A DNA stretch of 64,000 nt from the NCBI RefSeq assembly GCF_013868055.1, contig NZ_JACEOL010000018.1:62001-126000 (forward strand), written 5' to 3'. Positions 8,817 to 17,109 of the stretch are shown here, in pieces. The DNA is from Thermoactinomyces mirandus. GTDB taxonomy: Bacteria > Bacillota > Bacilli > Thermoactinomycetales > Thermoactinomycetaceae. The notes beneath the pieces were generated by a model. The model searched no databases. It was not told the origin of the DNA and saw only the letters and a list, made by a program, of their open reading frames with translations. Both the position numbers and the translations under genes were made by a program. The number at the start of each line of letters is the position of its first letter. Position 1 is the first letter of the stretch.

Positions 8817-9902
8817 TTATTCACCTCGTTCTTCCGATCCATTTTTTTCTTTTTTCTTCATCGCAGCGGTTATGCCAGCGTGAGCTGCGACGCCTGCAAC
8901 GGCTGCACCTGCAACTGCCAAACCAACTTTATCGGGATTAATCGTGGTTTGGGTTCCCATAATCTTGGCACGGCGAGCAAAGAATGGCCCATTATCCCAG
9001 AAGTTTTTCTCCGTACATCCAATACAGGGATTTCCTGATTGAATCGGGTAACTTGTTCCGCCATTCCAGCGCATTTCCGGACAAGCGCTGTATGTTGTCG
9101 GGCCTGCACAGCCAAGCTTATACAGGCAATAGCCCTGTTTAGCTCCCACATCATCGAATGATTCGGCAAAAAGACCGGAATCAAAGTATGCACGGCGGTT
9201 ACATTTGTCGTGAATCCGGTGTCTGTAAAATGCTTTCGGTCTGCCAAAGCGGTCAAGTTCCGGTACGGCCCCGAATGTAATCACATGGGCAATCACCCCG
9301 GTCATGACTTCAGCAATTGGCGGGCATCCGGGCACGAGCACCACCGGTTTGTCCTTGACCACATCGGTGACGGGGACTGCCCCTGTCGGATTGGGTTTTG
9401 CTGCAGGAAGCCCGCCCCATGAAGCACAACTTCCATAAGTGATTACAAACTTGCAGTTTTTGGCTGCTTCTTCCAGAACAGCTCTTGCCGGTTTTCCGCT
9501 GACTGTAGTAAATTCGTCACCCGGAATGGAGCCTTCCACAACAAGGACATATTCTCCAGGATACTGCTTGAACGTATTATGCTTTGCCTCCTCAACCTGA
9601 TGGCCTGCTGCAGCTGAAAGAACTTCACTGTATTCCAGGGAAATCATGTCAAGCAAAACGCTTTCAGCTTTGGGATGGGTAGACCGGATAAATGATTCTG
9701 AACAGCCGGAACAGCTTTGGAATTCAAGCCAGATCACAGGAACACGCTTATTCGTTTCCATGGCGTGCACAACTTTGTCAGAGTTTTTGAAACTGAGTCC
9801 CATGGTGGCGGCCAAAGCCGTACACATTTTGAGGAAGTCCCTGCGGGAAATCCCTCTTGAGAGCGCCTCTTCATAAATGGTTTTTTGCTTTGTTTCTAAC
9901 AT
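8817..9902 (-). CDS. hyaA: [NiFe] hydrogenase small subunit with Tat signal and C-terminal anchor
   Basis: The small subunit holds the three Fe-S clusters that relay electrons from the active site. A twin-arginine signal (SRRDFLK) precedes a hydrophobic stretch. The proximal cluster begins with SCSGCSES; later cluster cysteines lie in HDKC, GYCLYKLGC, YSACPEM and NPCIGCTE. A Gly/Ala-rich helix near the C-terminus is the likely membrane anchor. Both positions that carry extra cysteines in oxygen-tolerant enzymes are glycine here (CSGC and SWGG), so a standard proximal 4Fe-4S cluster is expected. The ATG was chosen; a GTG three codons upstream is possible. Confidence 0.96.
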   Translation of the reverse strand: MLETKQKTIYEEALSRGISRRDFLKMCTALAATMGLSFKNSDKVVHAMETNKRVPVIWLEFQSCSGCSESFIRSTHPKAESVLLDMISLEYSEVLSAAAGHQVEEAKHNTFKQYPGEYVLVVEGSIPGDEFTTVSGKPARAVLEEAAKNCKFVITYGSCASWGGLPAAKPNPTGAVPVTDVVKDKPVVLVPGCPPIAEVMTGVIAHVITFGAVPELDRFGRPKAFYRHRIHDKCNRRAYFDSGLFAESFDDVGAKQGYCLYKLGCAGPTTYSACPEMRWNGGTSYPIQSGNPCIGCTEKNFWDNGPFFARRAKIMGTQTTINPDKVGLAVAGAAVAGVAAHAGITAAMKKKEKNGSEERGE

Positions 9903-9946
9903 ATAACCCACCTCTCCTCCCTAAAAAAATTTTTAAGATTGTTTCC

Positions 9947-9991
9947 CTTTTTCTTAAATCGCATTTTAATTTAAATAATTGAAATTACCCA
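9947..9991. repeat. direct repeat copy A upstream of the hydrogenase operon
   Basis: About 45 bp that match 11281-11326 with roughly five differences; both contain the core TCGCATTTT. A weaker third relative at 10224-10257 shares the motif TTTTAAACCATTGAA with the 11281 copy. Copies A and C lie just upstream of the hydrogenase and nickel-transport operons, which suggests a shared operator or leader element. It is in the same strand sense in both places, so its orientation relative to the genes differs. Confidence 0.7.
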
Positions 9992-10223
9992 CAAAAACCC
10001 CCTATAAACAATACCATGTTTTACAAAAGTTTATCATAATGTTCAAATTAAATTCACGGAAACGTCAAATTTATAAAAGGGGAATATGATTATTTACACT
10101 TACAGTAGGGTAAGTGCTATTATTTAAAGAAATAACCGCTGGATCAGCCCTGCCTTTTTGGTTGCCATCTTCCCTGTTTTGCGTTTTGTGAATTGACCAG
10201 ACCTGACCATCCTTGTTAACCGC

Positions 10224-10257
10224 CGGATCAACTTTTAAACCATTGAACTTGTTACCC
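10224..10257. repeat. weak third copy of the hya/nik repeat
   Basis: The segment around TTTTAAACCATTGAACTT resembles the right half of the repeat at 11281-11326 and ends in a similar C-run. It lies midway between hyaA and nikR. The match is partial, so this may be a diverged copy or chance. Confidence 0.4.
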
Positions 10258-10621
10258 CGATATCATCCTATGCAATAACATTTTTTACTATGATCAACTT
10301 TTTTTACCACCACCCTTCAATGTTCAGTTAACATAAAAAACAATATTTTTGTAATTTCACATTATATGATTCTACAGAAAAGGCTTGTCTACCTTCCGAA
10401 AAACAAAAAATATTGACAGAAATGTAAACATGATTTTTTATTAAACATAAAAAGTGATGGTTGTCATAATGAAAAAATTAAACTATAATTCTGAAAAGAA
10501 TAAGTTATAATCAAAATGATTTTAAATAAAAGCGGTATAATAAAAAAGTCTATTATCTTCTTTTGTTATATGCTCATTTCTTTTAGTTAGTTAAAGGTTT
10601 CCATACGTTTCCTGGAAGCAA

Positions 10622-10646
10622 GCTTTGCATAACGGGCTCGCAAAGC
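10622..10646. promoter_or_regulatory. inverted repeat upstream of nikR
   Basis: The perfect arms GCTTTGC and GCAAAGC are separated by 11 bp, about 90 bp before the nikR start. This is a possible operator for autoregulation, but it does not match the enterobacterial NikR box and no binding claim is made. Confidence 0.35.
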
Positions 10647-10733
10647 CAGGTTTGCAGGCTATAATTATGTATAAGCGTGCTACTTTTTTGAACAAAAGTG
10701 TTACTGATATGCATAACAGAAGGTGGTTGCAAG

Positions 10734-11153
10734 ATGCAGGATTCAACTTTGAAGAGATTCGGAGTTTCGATGGAGAGCAGTTTACTGAATAAATTCGATC
10801 ACATGGTTAGACTGAAAGGCTACCAGAACCGTTCGGAAGCGATCCGGGATCTTGTCCGGGATGCCCTGGTTCAGGAAGCATGGGAAGATAAAGATCAGGT
10901 TGTGATCGGAAGCATTCTCCTGTTCTATAACCATCACCAACGGAATCTGCTGGCCGAGATGACAGATCTTCAGCACAGCATGCACGATCTGGTTCTTTCC
11001 ACAACGCACTTTCACCTGGACCACGACAGTTGCCTGGAGCTGATTGTCGTAAAGGGGAAGGTGAAAAGAATCCGGGAATTCAGCAATAAGCTGATGAGTT
11101 TGAAAGGGGTCGAATACGCAAAGTTTACGGTAGCCCCCGTAAAACGGGTTTAA
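10734..11153 (+). CDS. nikR: NikR, nickel-responsive ribbon-helix-helix regulator
   Basis: NikR represses or activates nickel genes according to nickel level. The 139-residue protein has an N-terminal ribbon-helix-helix (KRFGVSMESSLLNKFD, then NRSEAIRDLVRDAL) and a C-terminal ACT-like metal domain. All four high-affinity nickel ligands are present: H81, H92, H94 and C100, equivalent to E. coli H76, H87, H89 and C95. The ATG with AAGGTGG upstream was chosen over an ATG 12 codons earlier. Its place between the hydrogenase and nickel importer operons indicates it controls one or both. Confidence 0.97.
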   Translation: MQDSTLKRFGVSMESSLLNKFDHMVRLKGYQNRSEAIRDLVRDALVQEAWEDKDQVVIGSILLFYNHHQRNLLAEMTDLQHSMHDLVLSTTHFHLDHDSCLELIVVKGKVKRIREFSNKLMSLKGVEYAKFTVAPVKRV

Positions 11154-11173
11154 TCCTTAAAGGAGGGACTTCC

Positions 11174-11191
11174 ATGCCAGAAGCGGAATAA
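11174..11191 (+). other. five-codon micro-ORF with strong ribosome binding site
   Basis: AAAGGAGGGACTTCC precedes ATG and five codons (MPEAE) before TAA, 20 bp after nikR. The ribosome binding site is as good as that of any gene nearby. It could be a leader peptide of the nickel importer or the stump of a lost gene. Nothing else in the 300 bp between nikR and the importer looks coding. Confidence 0.3.
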
Positions 11192-11280
11192 AGCCAAATT
11201 TTGCACACATCCAACAGATTTTCTTTATCGATCCATGGCAAACCCGCCCCACTCCCAAACAGCTTTTTTTAACGGTTTTT

Positions 11281-11326
11281 CTTTTTCTTGAATCGCATTT
11301 TGATTTAAACCATTGAAATTATCCCA
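11281..11326. repeat. direct repeat copy C upstream of the nickel importer
   Basis: Near-identical to 9947-9991 across about 45 bp, with roughly five differences. It lies about 130 bp before the importer binding-protein gene. The shared position upstream of two nickel-dependent operons that flank nikR makes it a candidate NikR or other co-regulator target. Confidence 0.7.
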
Positions 11327-11454
11327 CCCCCACGTTGGTTCCGTTTCGCAAAAACGGGTGCAAAGGAGGCGTTTACAGCAGATAGCAGACAGGATTTGGC
11401 AAACAGTCGGGCCATTCTATTGAAAACAGATTTCTGTAAAGGAGTGAAACAAAA

Positions 11455-13050
11455 GTGGCAAAAAAAATATTTGGTTTGATCACATGCGTTATCCTGGCTT
11501 TTACGATGATATTGGCAGGTTGTTCCCAATCGGATGCCAATCAAACAGGGCAAACCCAAAAGGATGAACTGGTGTTGGCCATTGGCGGCGAGCCTAAAGA
11601 AGGTTTTGATCCGACAACCGGATGGGGAAGAAATGGATCTCCGCTCTTTCAAAGTACATTGTTCAAGTATGACAGCAATTTCAATGTTGTGAACGATTTG
11701 GCAGAAAATTATAAAGTAAGTGATGACGGTTTGATCTGGACCGTAAATATCCGCCAAGACGCAAAGTTTTCCGATGGTGAAAATGTAACCGCTGATGATG
11801 TCGCCTTTACATACAACAAAGCGAAAACAAGCGGATCTGTCATGGATCTGACAAACCTGGACAATGCCGAAAAGACAGGTCCGTACACAGTAAAATTCAA
11901 ATTGAAAAAACCTCAATCCAACTTTATTTATCTGCTCATCACCACCGGAATTGTTCCAGAACATGCCTATGGAGATAATTACAAGGAACATCCAATTGGT
12001 TCCGGTCCATATAAATTCGTGCAATGGAACAAAGGACAACAATTAATCGTGGAAGCCAATCCCTATTATTACGGAAAAAAACCCTTCTTCAAGAAAATAA
12101 CTTTCCTGTTTTTGGCTGAAGATGCCGCATTTGCAGCCGCCAAAGCCGGTCAGGTCGATATTGTGTCTGTCCCTGCCACCTTTGCCAAAGAGAAGATTGC
12201 CGGCATGAAACTTGTAACAGTGGAAAGCGTCGATAACCGGGGAATTACATTTCCCACTGTACCGGCAGGACAAAAAACAGAAGACGGAATCCCGGTCGGT
12301 AATGACGTAACAAGCGATATAGCGATCCGCAAGGCAATCAACGTCGGCATTAACCGGCAGGCATTGGTGGATGGCGTATTGGAAGGATTCGGCACACCGG
12401 CATACAGTGTGGCTGACAAATTGCCATGGTGGAACGCTGATACGGCAATAAAAGATAACAATATCGAAGAAGCCAAAAAAATACTGGATCAGGCCGGCTG
12501 GAAGGAAACTGCAAGCGGAATTCGTGTAAAGAACGGACTGGAAGCAGCCTTTACCCTGTATTATCCTTCCGATGACCAGATCCGCCAGTCCTTGTCAATC
12601 ACGGTTGCCGAAATGATCAAACCTCTGGGAATCAAAGTGACAACAGAAGGTAAAAGCTGGAACGAACTTGAAAGATTAATGTTTTCAAATCCGGTTCTGA
12701 TGGGCTGGGGAAACCATGACCCCATTGAAATGTACAATTTATACAGCTCCAAGACGAAAGGCGAAGGGTATTACAACCCCAATTTCTATTCAAATCCAAA
12801 AGTGGATGAATACATGGAGCAGGCATTGCGGGCGTCTTCCGTAGAAGAAGCCTACAAATACTGGAAAAAAGCACAGTGGGACGGAAAAACCGGATTTTCC
12901 GCCAAAGGCGATGCCCCTTGGGCCTGGTTGGTTAATGTACAGCATTTATACTATGTCAATGAAAAGCTGGACATCGGCAAGCAAAAAATTCATCCACACG
13001 GTCATGCCTGGCCGATCACAGACACCATCACCGACTGGAAGTGGAAATAA
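11455..13050 (+). CDS. nikA: nickel/peptide-type ABC transporter substrate-binding lipoprotein (NikA-like)
   Basis: This is a family 5 extracellular solute-binding protein of 531 residues. The signal peptide ends in a lipobox (LAGC, with C23), so the protein is membrane-anchored. GEPKEGFDPTTGWG and the long two-lobed body match NikA/CntA-like nickel or metallophore binding proteins. The GTG start has AAAGGAGTGAAAC upstream. It is followed by two permeases and two ATPases and preceded by nikR, so nickel uptake for the hydrogenase is the likely job. Whether it binds free Ni, Ni-histidine or a metallophore cannot be read from the sequence. Confidence 0.88.
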   Translation: MAKKIFGLITCVILAFTMILAGCSQSDANQTGQTQKDELVLAIGGEPKEGFDPTTGWGRNGSPLFQSTLFKYDSNFNVVNDLAENYKVSDDGLIWTVNIRQDAKFSDGENVTADDVAFTYNKAKTSGSVMDLTNLDNAEKTGPYTVKFKLKKPQSNFIYLLITTGIVPEHAYGDNYKEHPIGSGPYKFVQWNKGQQLIVEANPYYYGKKPFFKKITFLFLAEDAAFAAAKAGQVDIVSVPATFAKEKIAGMKLVTVESVDNRGITFPTVPAGQKTEDGIPVGNDVTSDIAIRKAINVGINRQALVDGVLEGFGTPAYSVADKLPWWNADTAIKDNNIEEAKKILDQAGWKETASGIRVKNGLEAAFTLYYPSDDQIRQSLSITVAEMIKPLGIKVTTEGKSWNELERLMFSNPVLMGWGNHDPIEMYNLYSSKTKGEGYYNPNFYSNPKVDEYMEQALRASSVEEAYKYWKKAQWDGKTGFSAKGDAPWAWLVNVQHLYYVNEKLDIGKQKIHPHGHAWPITDTITDWKWK

Positions 13051-13056
13051 ACAGAA

Positions 13057-13077
13057 ATCCCGTGACGGGGGTTTTTC
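13057..13077 (+). terminator. short stem-loop after the binding-protein gene
   Basis: CCCGTGACGGG followed by GGTTTTTC, a few bases after the stop codon. The stem is short (4-5 bp), so it is more likely a partial terminator or mRNA 3' stabiliser. It would leave binding-protein transcript more abundant than the permease and ATPase genes. Confidence 0.4.
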
Positions 13078-13213
13078 TCTCGCTCACGGTTTGTTAAATA
13101 AAAAGTATTTGAGGGAGCCAATTGTCTCCTGTCCTCTTCCCGATTTGTCCGGGACTTCTTTAAGGGGATTACAGCGTGTATCACTGACAGATTGTCAGAA
13201 AGAAGGGAAGGTA

Positions 13214-14203
13214 TTGCGAACCAAACGGATTTCTTTGTACATTTTGAGCCAGGCTGCCAAGCTCTTGACATTATTAATCGCCATAAGCATTTTGTCTTTC
13301 ATGCTTGTAAGCTACTCTCCCATTGATCCGATTCGGGCCTATATCGGGGGAGACATGCTGCGGGTAAGCCCGGAGCAGCGAGCCAATATTGAAGAATATT
13401 GGGGCTTGAATGAACCAAGAGTATCACAATATTTGAACTGGGCCAATTCCATCTTGCATGGTGATTTGGGAACTTCCCTGTTATATCGCAGCCCGGTTGC
13501 CCAGGTAATTGCGGAACGATTTGTCGCCTCTCTTGCATTAATGGCCATTGCGTGGCTCTTGTCCGGAATCTTCGGCTTTATATTGGGGATCATTGCAGGG
13601 ATGAAAAAAGGAACCTGGATTGATCGGCTGATAAAAGGGTATTGTTATGTTCTCTCGGCCACTCCTACTTTCTGGTTAGGTTTGGTGGTCGTAATCGTAT
13701 TTTCTGTATGGCTTGGATGGTTTCCAATCGGTCTGGGAACACCGGCCGGCATTCTGGAACAGGATGTATCACTGACAGATTACCTGCGCCATTTATTTTT
13801 GCCTGCTTTAACATTAAGCATCATCGGTGTCGCCAATATCGCATTGCATACAAGAACAAAGCTTGTCGAAACCCTTAACAGTGAGTTCATCTGGTTTGCC
13901 AAAGCCAAAGGAGAAAAAGGATTGAAACTGTTATGGCGCCATGGATTGCGAAATATCTCCTTGCCCGCAATCTCCTTACAGTTTGCTTCATTTGGAGAAC
14001 TTTTTGGAGGCGCAGTACTGACCGAGCAGGTTTTCTCATATCCCGGCCTCGGACAGGCAATCGTCGAGGCGGGACTGGGCGGAGATGTCCCTCTTTTGTT
14101 GGGAATTGTTTTATTCAGCACGATATTTGTGTATGTAGGCAATCTAATGGCAGATATACTGTATAAAGTCATTGATCCGCGAATCAGAAAGGAATGGAAC
14201 TAG
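13214..14203 (+). CDS. nikB: nickel ABC transporter permease (NikB-like)
   Basis: This is a DppB/NikB-family inner-membrane permease of about 329 residues with an N-terminal helix, a periplasmic-side loop (SPIDPIRAYIGGD) and the usual permease helices ending in YKVIDPRIRKEWN. The TTG start was chosen because GAAGGGAAGG lies just upstream and the family N-terminus begins there; the frame is open further upstream without family similarity. Its stop overlaps the next gene by one base (TAGTG), showing translational coupling. Confidence 0.9.
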   Translation: MRTKRISLYILSQAAKLLTLLIAISILSFMLVSYSPIDPIRAYIGGDMLRVSPEQRANIEEYWGLNEPRVSQYLNWANSILHGDLGTSLLYRSPVAQVIAERFVASLALMAIAWLLSGIFGFILGIIAGMKKGTWIDRLIKGYCYVLSATPTFWLGLVVVIVFSVWLGWFPIGLGTPAGILEQDVSLTDYLRHLFLPALTLSIIGVANIALHTRTKLVETLNSEFIWFAKAKGEKGLKLLWRHGLRNISLPAISLQFASFGELFGGAVLTEQVFSYPGLGQAIVEAGLGGDVPLLLGIVLFSTIFVYVGNLMADILYKVIDPRIRKEWN

Positions 14204-15063
14204 TGAGTGGTCAGGAAATGATCGGGGCAAACCCCTCAGTTAACAGCAAATGGAATCTGCGGCGACAGACATTGGCTATCATCGTCATTTCGGTTCTCCT
14301 TCTTGCGGCGATGACCGTTAGCGGATTTTTAATAGAAAATGAAAAGCTGTCCGTAAATCTGGAAGCAAGAAACAGCAGTCCTTCTCTTGACCACCTGTTT
14401 GGTACCGATTGGCTGGGAAGGGATATGCTGGCCCGGACTCTGAAAGGTTTGACACTGAGCTTTGGGGTAGGTTTGTTAACTGCTTTTTTAAGCACAATTA
14501 TTGCATTGTTTCTAAGTCTTCTATCCTCCTGGAACAAAAAAATCGATCATGGTGTAACCTGGCTCATTGATCTTTTTATTAGCATGCCCCATGTCGTAAC
14601 CTTGTTGCTCATTTCTTTTGCCATTGGCGGAGGCTTTAAGGGAGTCGTCACAGGCATCGCCTTGACCCATTGGCCAAGCTTGACCCGTCTGCTTCGCGCG
14701 GAAGTGATGAAGGTAAAAACGGAACAATATATTGGGGTTTCCCGCCAACTGGGAAAATCCCGATGGTGGATTGCCTGTAACCATTATCTCCCCCATTTGA
14801 TGCCACAGATAATGGTCGGTTTTATATTGCTTTTCCCACATACCATTTTGCATGAAGCCGCAATCACTTTTTTGGGATTCGGTTTGTCACCGGAACAGCC
14901 TGCAATCGGCATTATCTTATCGGAATCCATGCGTTATTTGTCAACCGGTATGTGGTGGCTTGCCTTCTTTCCGGGGCTTTCCCTGGTGATCATGGTCGGG
15001 ATTTTCGATCTGCTTGGAAACAGCATCCGCAAGTTGATTGATCCTTTCCACGGGCAACGGTAG
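14203..15063 (+). CDS. nikC: nickel ABC transporter permease (NikC-like)
   Basis: This is a DppC/NikC-family permease of about 286 residues, the second half of the membrane channel. An N-terminal helix (IIVISVLLLAAMTVSGF) is followed by the family motif HLFGTDWLGRDMLAR and a set of hydrophobic helices. The EAA-like loop is around LTHWPSLTRLLRAEVMK. The GTG start overlaps the nikB stop; an ATG three codons upstream is also possible. Confidence 0.9.
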   Translation: MSGQEMIGANPSVNSKWNLRRQTLAIIVISVLLLAAMTVSGFLIENEKLSVNLEARNSSPSLDHLFGTDWLGRDMLARTLKGLTLSFGVGLLTAFLSTIIALFLSLLSSWNKKIDHGVTWLIDLFISMPHVVTLLLISFAIGGGFKGVVTGIALTHWPSLTRLLRAEVMKVKTEQYIGVSRQLGKSRWWIACNHYLPHLMPQIMVGFILLFPHTILHEAAITFLGFGLSPEQPAIGIILSESMRYLSTGMWWLAFFPGLSLVIMVGIFDLLGNSIRKLIDPFHGQR

Positions 15064-15135
15064 GTCAGCGCTTGCGGGAACCGGCAAGCACGTAATATCT
15101 GTTTGTTACTTTCCTTTACAAAGGAGTGAGCATCG

Positions 15136-16107
15136 ATGAAATTGCAACAGAAAGAAGAACCATTGCCGGATCTGCTTGAAAAAGATCAGCCCTTACTTGA
15201 AGTGAAAGATCTTTCCCTTTCATTCCGTCAATACCGCGAAGGTCTCCGGGAAACCGATCTACAGGTCATCAGTAAATTGGACATTACCCTTTACAAAAAA
15301 GAAATCGTGGCTGTCGTTGGTGCGAGCGGGTCCGGAAAAAGCTTGTTGGCAAGCGCCATCCTGGGATTGCTCCCGGAAAATGCTTTTCTCCGCGGGACTA
15401 TAAACTTCAAGGGAAAGCCCCTTTCCCCGGAACGCCAAGAACATCTGCGCGGGGAAGAAATTTCCCTCATTCCCCAATCGGTAAGCGCCCTTGATCCGTT
15501 AATGAAAACAGGCAAACAGGTACAAGCCGTAATCAAGGGGAAGAATAAAAAAGCCGTCCAACAGGAAATTTTTGATAAAGTCGGCCTGCCTTCCAAAACA
15601 TCAAACAGTTATCCGTTTGAATTATCCGGCGGGATGGTCAGAAGGGTCTTGGCCGCCACCTCCCTGGCAAGTTCTGCTGACCTGATCATTGCCGATGAAC
15701 CGACGCCCGGTCTGGATCCCTTCGCTCTGAAAGAGACGGTGAACTATATCAAACAACTGGCTGAAAATGGAAAAGGAGTTATCTTTATTACCCACGATAT
15801 TGAAACAGCACTGAAGATTGCTGACAAAGTTGCTGTCTTTTATGCCGGGCAAACCGTAGAAATTGCCAAAGTGGAGAATTTTTGCGGTTCAGGAGAAAAT
15901 TTGCGCCATCCATATACAAAAGCCTTATGGAATGCTTTGCCCCAGAATGGATTTGTTCCATTGCCCGGGTCCCAGCCCCTGTTGAGCGAGGTGGCAGAAG
16001 GATGCATTTTTCATCCAAGATGCCCGGTCAAAACAGATTTGTGTAAAAAGAAGCAACCCGAATCAAAAAGCAAAAATGGTGAAATGGTCAGGTGTTTTTA
16101 TGCTTAA
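15136..16107 (+). CDS. nikD: nickel ABC transporter ATP-binding protein (NikD-like)
   Basis: This ABC ATPase of 323 residues has Walker A GASGSGKS, signature LSGGMVRR and Walker B LIIADEPTPGLDP. It ends with the oligopeptide/nickel-type C-terminal extension (CIFHPRCPVKTDLCKKKQP) that carries cysteines. GGAGTGAG precedes the ATG. It forms a heterodimer with the next ATPase to drive the permeases. Confidence 0.92.
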   Translation: MKLQQKEEPLPDLLEKDQPLLEVKDLSLSFRQYREGLRETDLQVISKLDITLYKKEIVAVVGASGSGKSLLASAILGLLPENAFLRGTINFKGKPLSPERQEHLRGEEISLIPQSVSALDPLMKTGKQVQAVIKGKNKKAVQQEIFDKVGLPSKTSNSYPFELSGGMVRRVLAATSLASSADLIIADEPTPGLDPFALKETVNYIKQLAENGKGVIFITHDIETALKIADKVAVFYAGQTVEIAKVENFCGSGENLRHPYTKALWNALPQNGFVPLPGSQPLLSEVAEGCIFHPRCPVKTDLCKKKQPESKSKNGEMVRCFYA

Positions 16108-16699
16108 AGTTAATGGAATCAGTTACCGTTATCAAAATAATGGTCCATGGGTTTTCAGGAATTTTCGTCTTGCTGTCCAGCCTGGTGAGATCGTTGGTTT
16201 GTGCGGCTATAACGGCGCTGGCAAAACAACGCTGGCCAAAATCATTGCCGGATATTTGAAACCCCATGAAGGGGAAATTCTGGTGGATGAACAGCCTGTT
16301 TCATCTTTTACCGGCATCAGGCCTGTCCAGTTGGTTTGGCAGCATCCGGAAAAATCGATTAATCCAAAATGGAAAATGAAAAAGGTTCTTGAAGAAACAA
16401 CCGACTTGGATGAAGAACTCCTCTCCCTGCTTGGAATAAAAAGCGAATGGCTGGACCGCTGGCCGAGTGAACTTTCGGGAGGCGAACTGCAACGCTTTTG
16501 CCTGGCCAGAACGCTTGGCAAACATACAAAATACCTGATCGCTGATGAAATGACAACAATGTTGGATGCAGTCACACAGGCACAAATCTGGCATGCCCTG
16601 TTAGAGCTGGCAAAACAGCGAAATATAGGTATTCTCGCAATCAGTCACAATCAGCATCTGCTCCAGAAAATAAGCGATCGAACGGTCTCGATCGCCTAG
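16100..16699 (+). CDS. nikE: nickel ABC transporter ATP-binding protein (NikE-like, short)
   Basis: This second ABC ATPase is about 199 residues, with Walker A GYNGAGKTT, signature LSGGELQR and Walker B YLIADEMTTMLDA. It lacks the C-terminal oligopeptide-type extension of its partner and is shorter than usual NikE (about 260). The start is the ATG with AGGTG upstream, overlapping the previous gene by 8 nt. It closes the importer operon. Confidence 0.9.
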   Translation: MLKVNGISYRYQNNGPWVFRNFRLAVQPGEIVGLCGYNGAGKTTLAKIIAGYLKPHEGEILVDEQPVSSFTGIRPVQLVWQHPEKSINPKWKMKKVLEETTDLDEELLSLLGIKSEWLDRWPSELSGGELQRFCLARTLGKHTKYLIADEMTTMLDAVTQAQIWHALLELAKQRNIGILAISHNQHLLQKISDRTVSIA

Positions 16700-16748
16700 A
16701 CAGATATGAATATGTTATTTTACAGGCGAAATAACCTCATAAATGATA

Positions 16749-16829
16749 TAAGCAGAGCGTTCGCTGAAAAAACGGGCGAGTGTCAGTCAGTTGGAGAGCC
16801 CGTCTGAAAGCGAACGCTGAAACTGCTTA
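16749..16829 (+). ncRNA. long hairpin element downstream of the nickel importer
   Basis: Three nested perfect stems: TAAGCAG with CTGCTTA, AGCGTTCGCT with AGCGAACGCT, and ACGGGC with GCCCGT. Together they give 23 base pairs around a 20-nt loop, with a GAAA bulge on the 3' side. No T-run follows, so it is not a standard terminator. It may be a structured RNA, an mRNA-end stabiliser or an intergenic palindromic element. The rest of 16700-17109 shows nothing I can call. Confidence 0.55.
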
Positions 16830-17109
16830 CCGCCCCTTTAATTCACTTGATTTCAGATCCTTCTCTTTATTACGGGGTTTCCTGGAGTCTATCTGTTTTC
16901 CCCTTCATTTCTCCTCTGATTTGAACCCAAACCTTTTCCAGTAAGTTGAAAATCATTTTTCAGTCAATTGAATATTCTTCAGCCAAGTGTCCATGATTCA
17001 CTCTCTGGAAGTTTGTCAGTCAATATTTAACTATTTTTCTTCTTACCGTATAAAAGCCTTTACACTATTAATCAATCCAAATATAAATATTTACTAAAAA
17101 GGAAAGAAT

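Larger units (their letters stand above)
9903..10733. promoter_or_regulatory. AT-rich divergent regulatory region between hya-hyp and nikR
   Basis: About 830 bp without a supportable gene. It must hold the promoters of the minus-strand hydrogenase operon and of plus-strand nikR. It contains one copy of a direct repeat (9947-9991), a weaker related copy (10224-10257) and an inverted repeat near nikR (10622-10646). I could not fix individual -35/-10 boxes or a NikR or FNR consensus with confidence. Confidence 0.6.
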
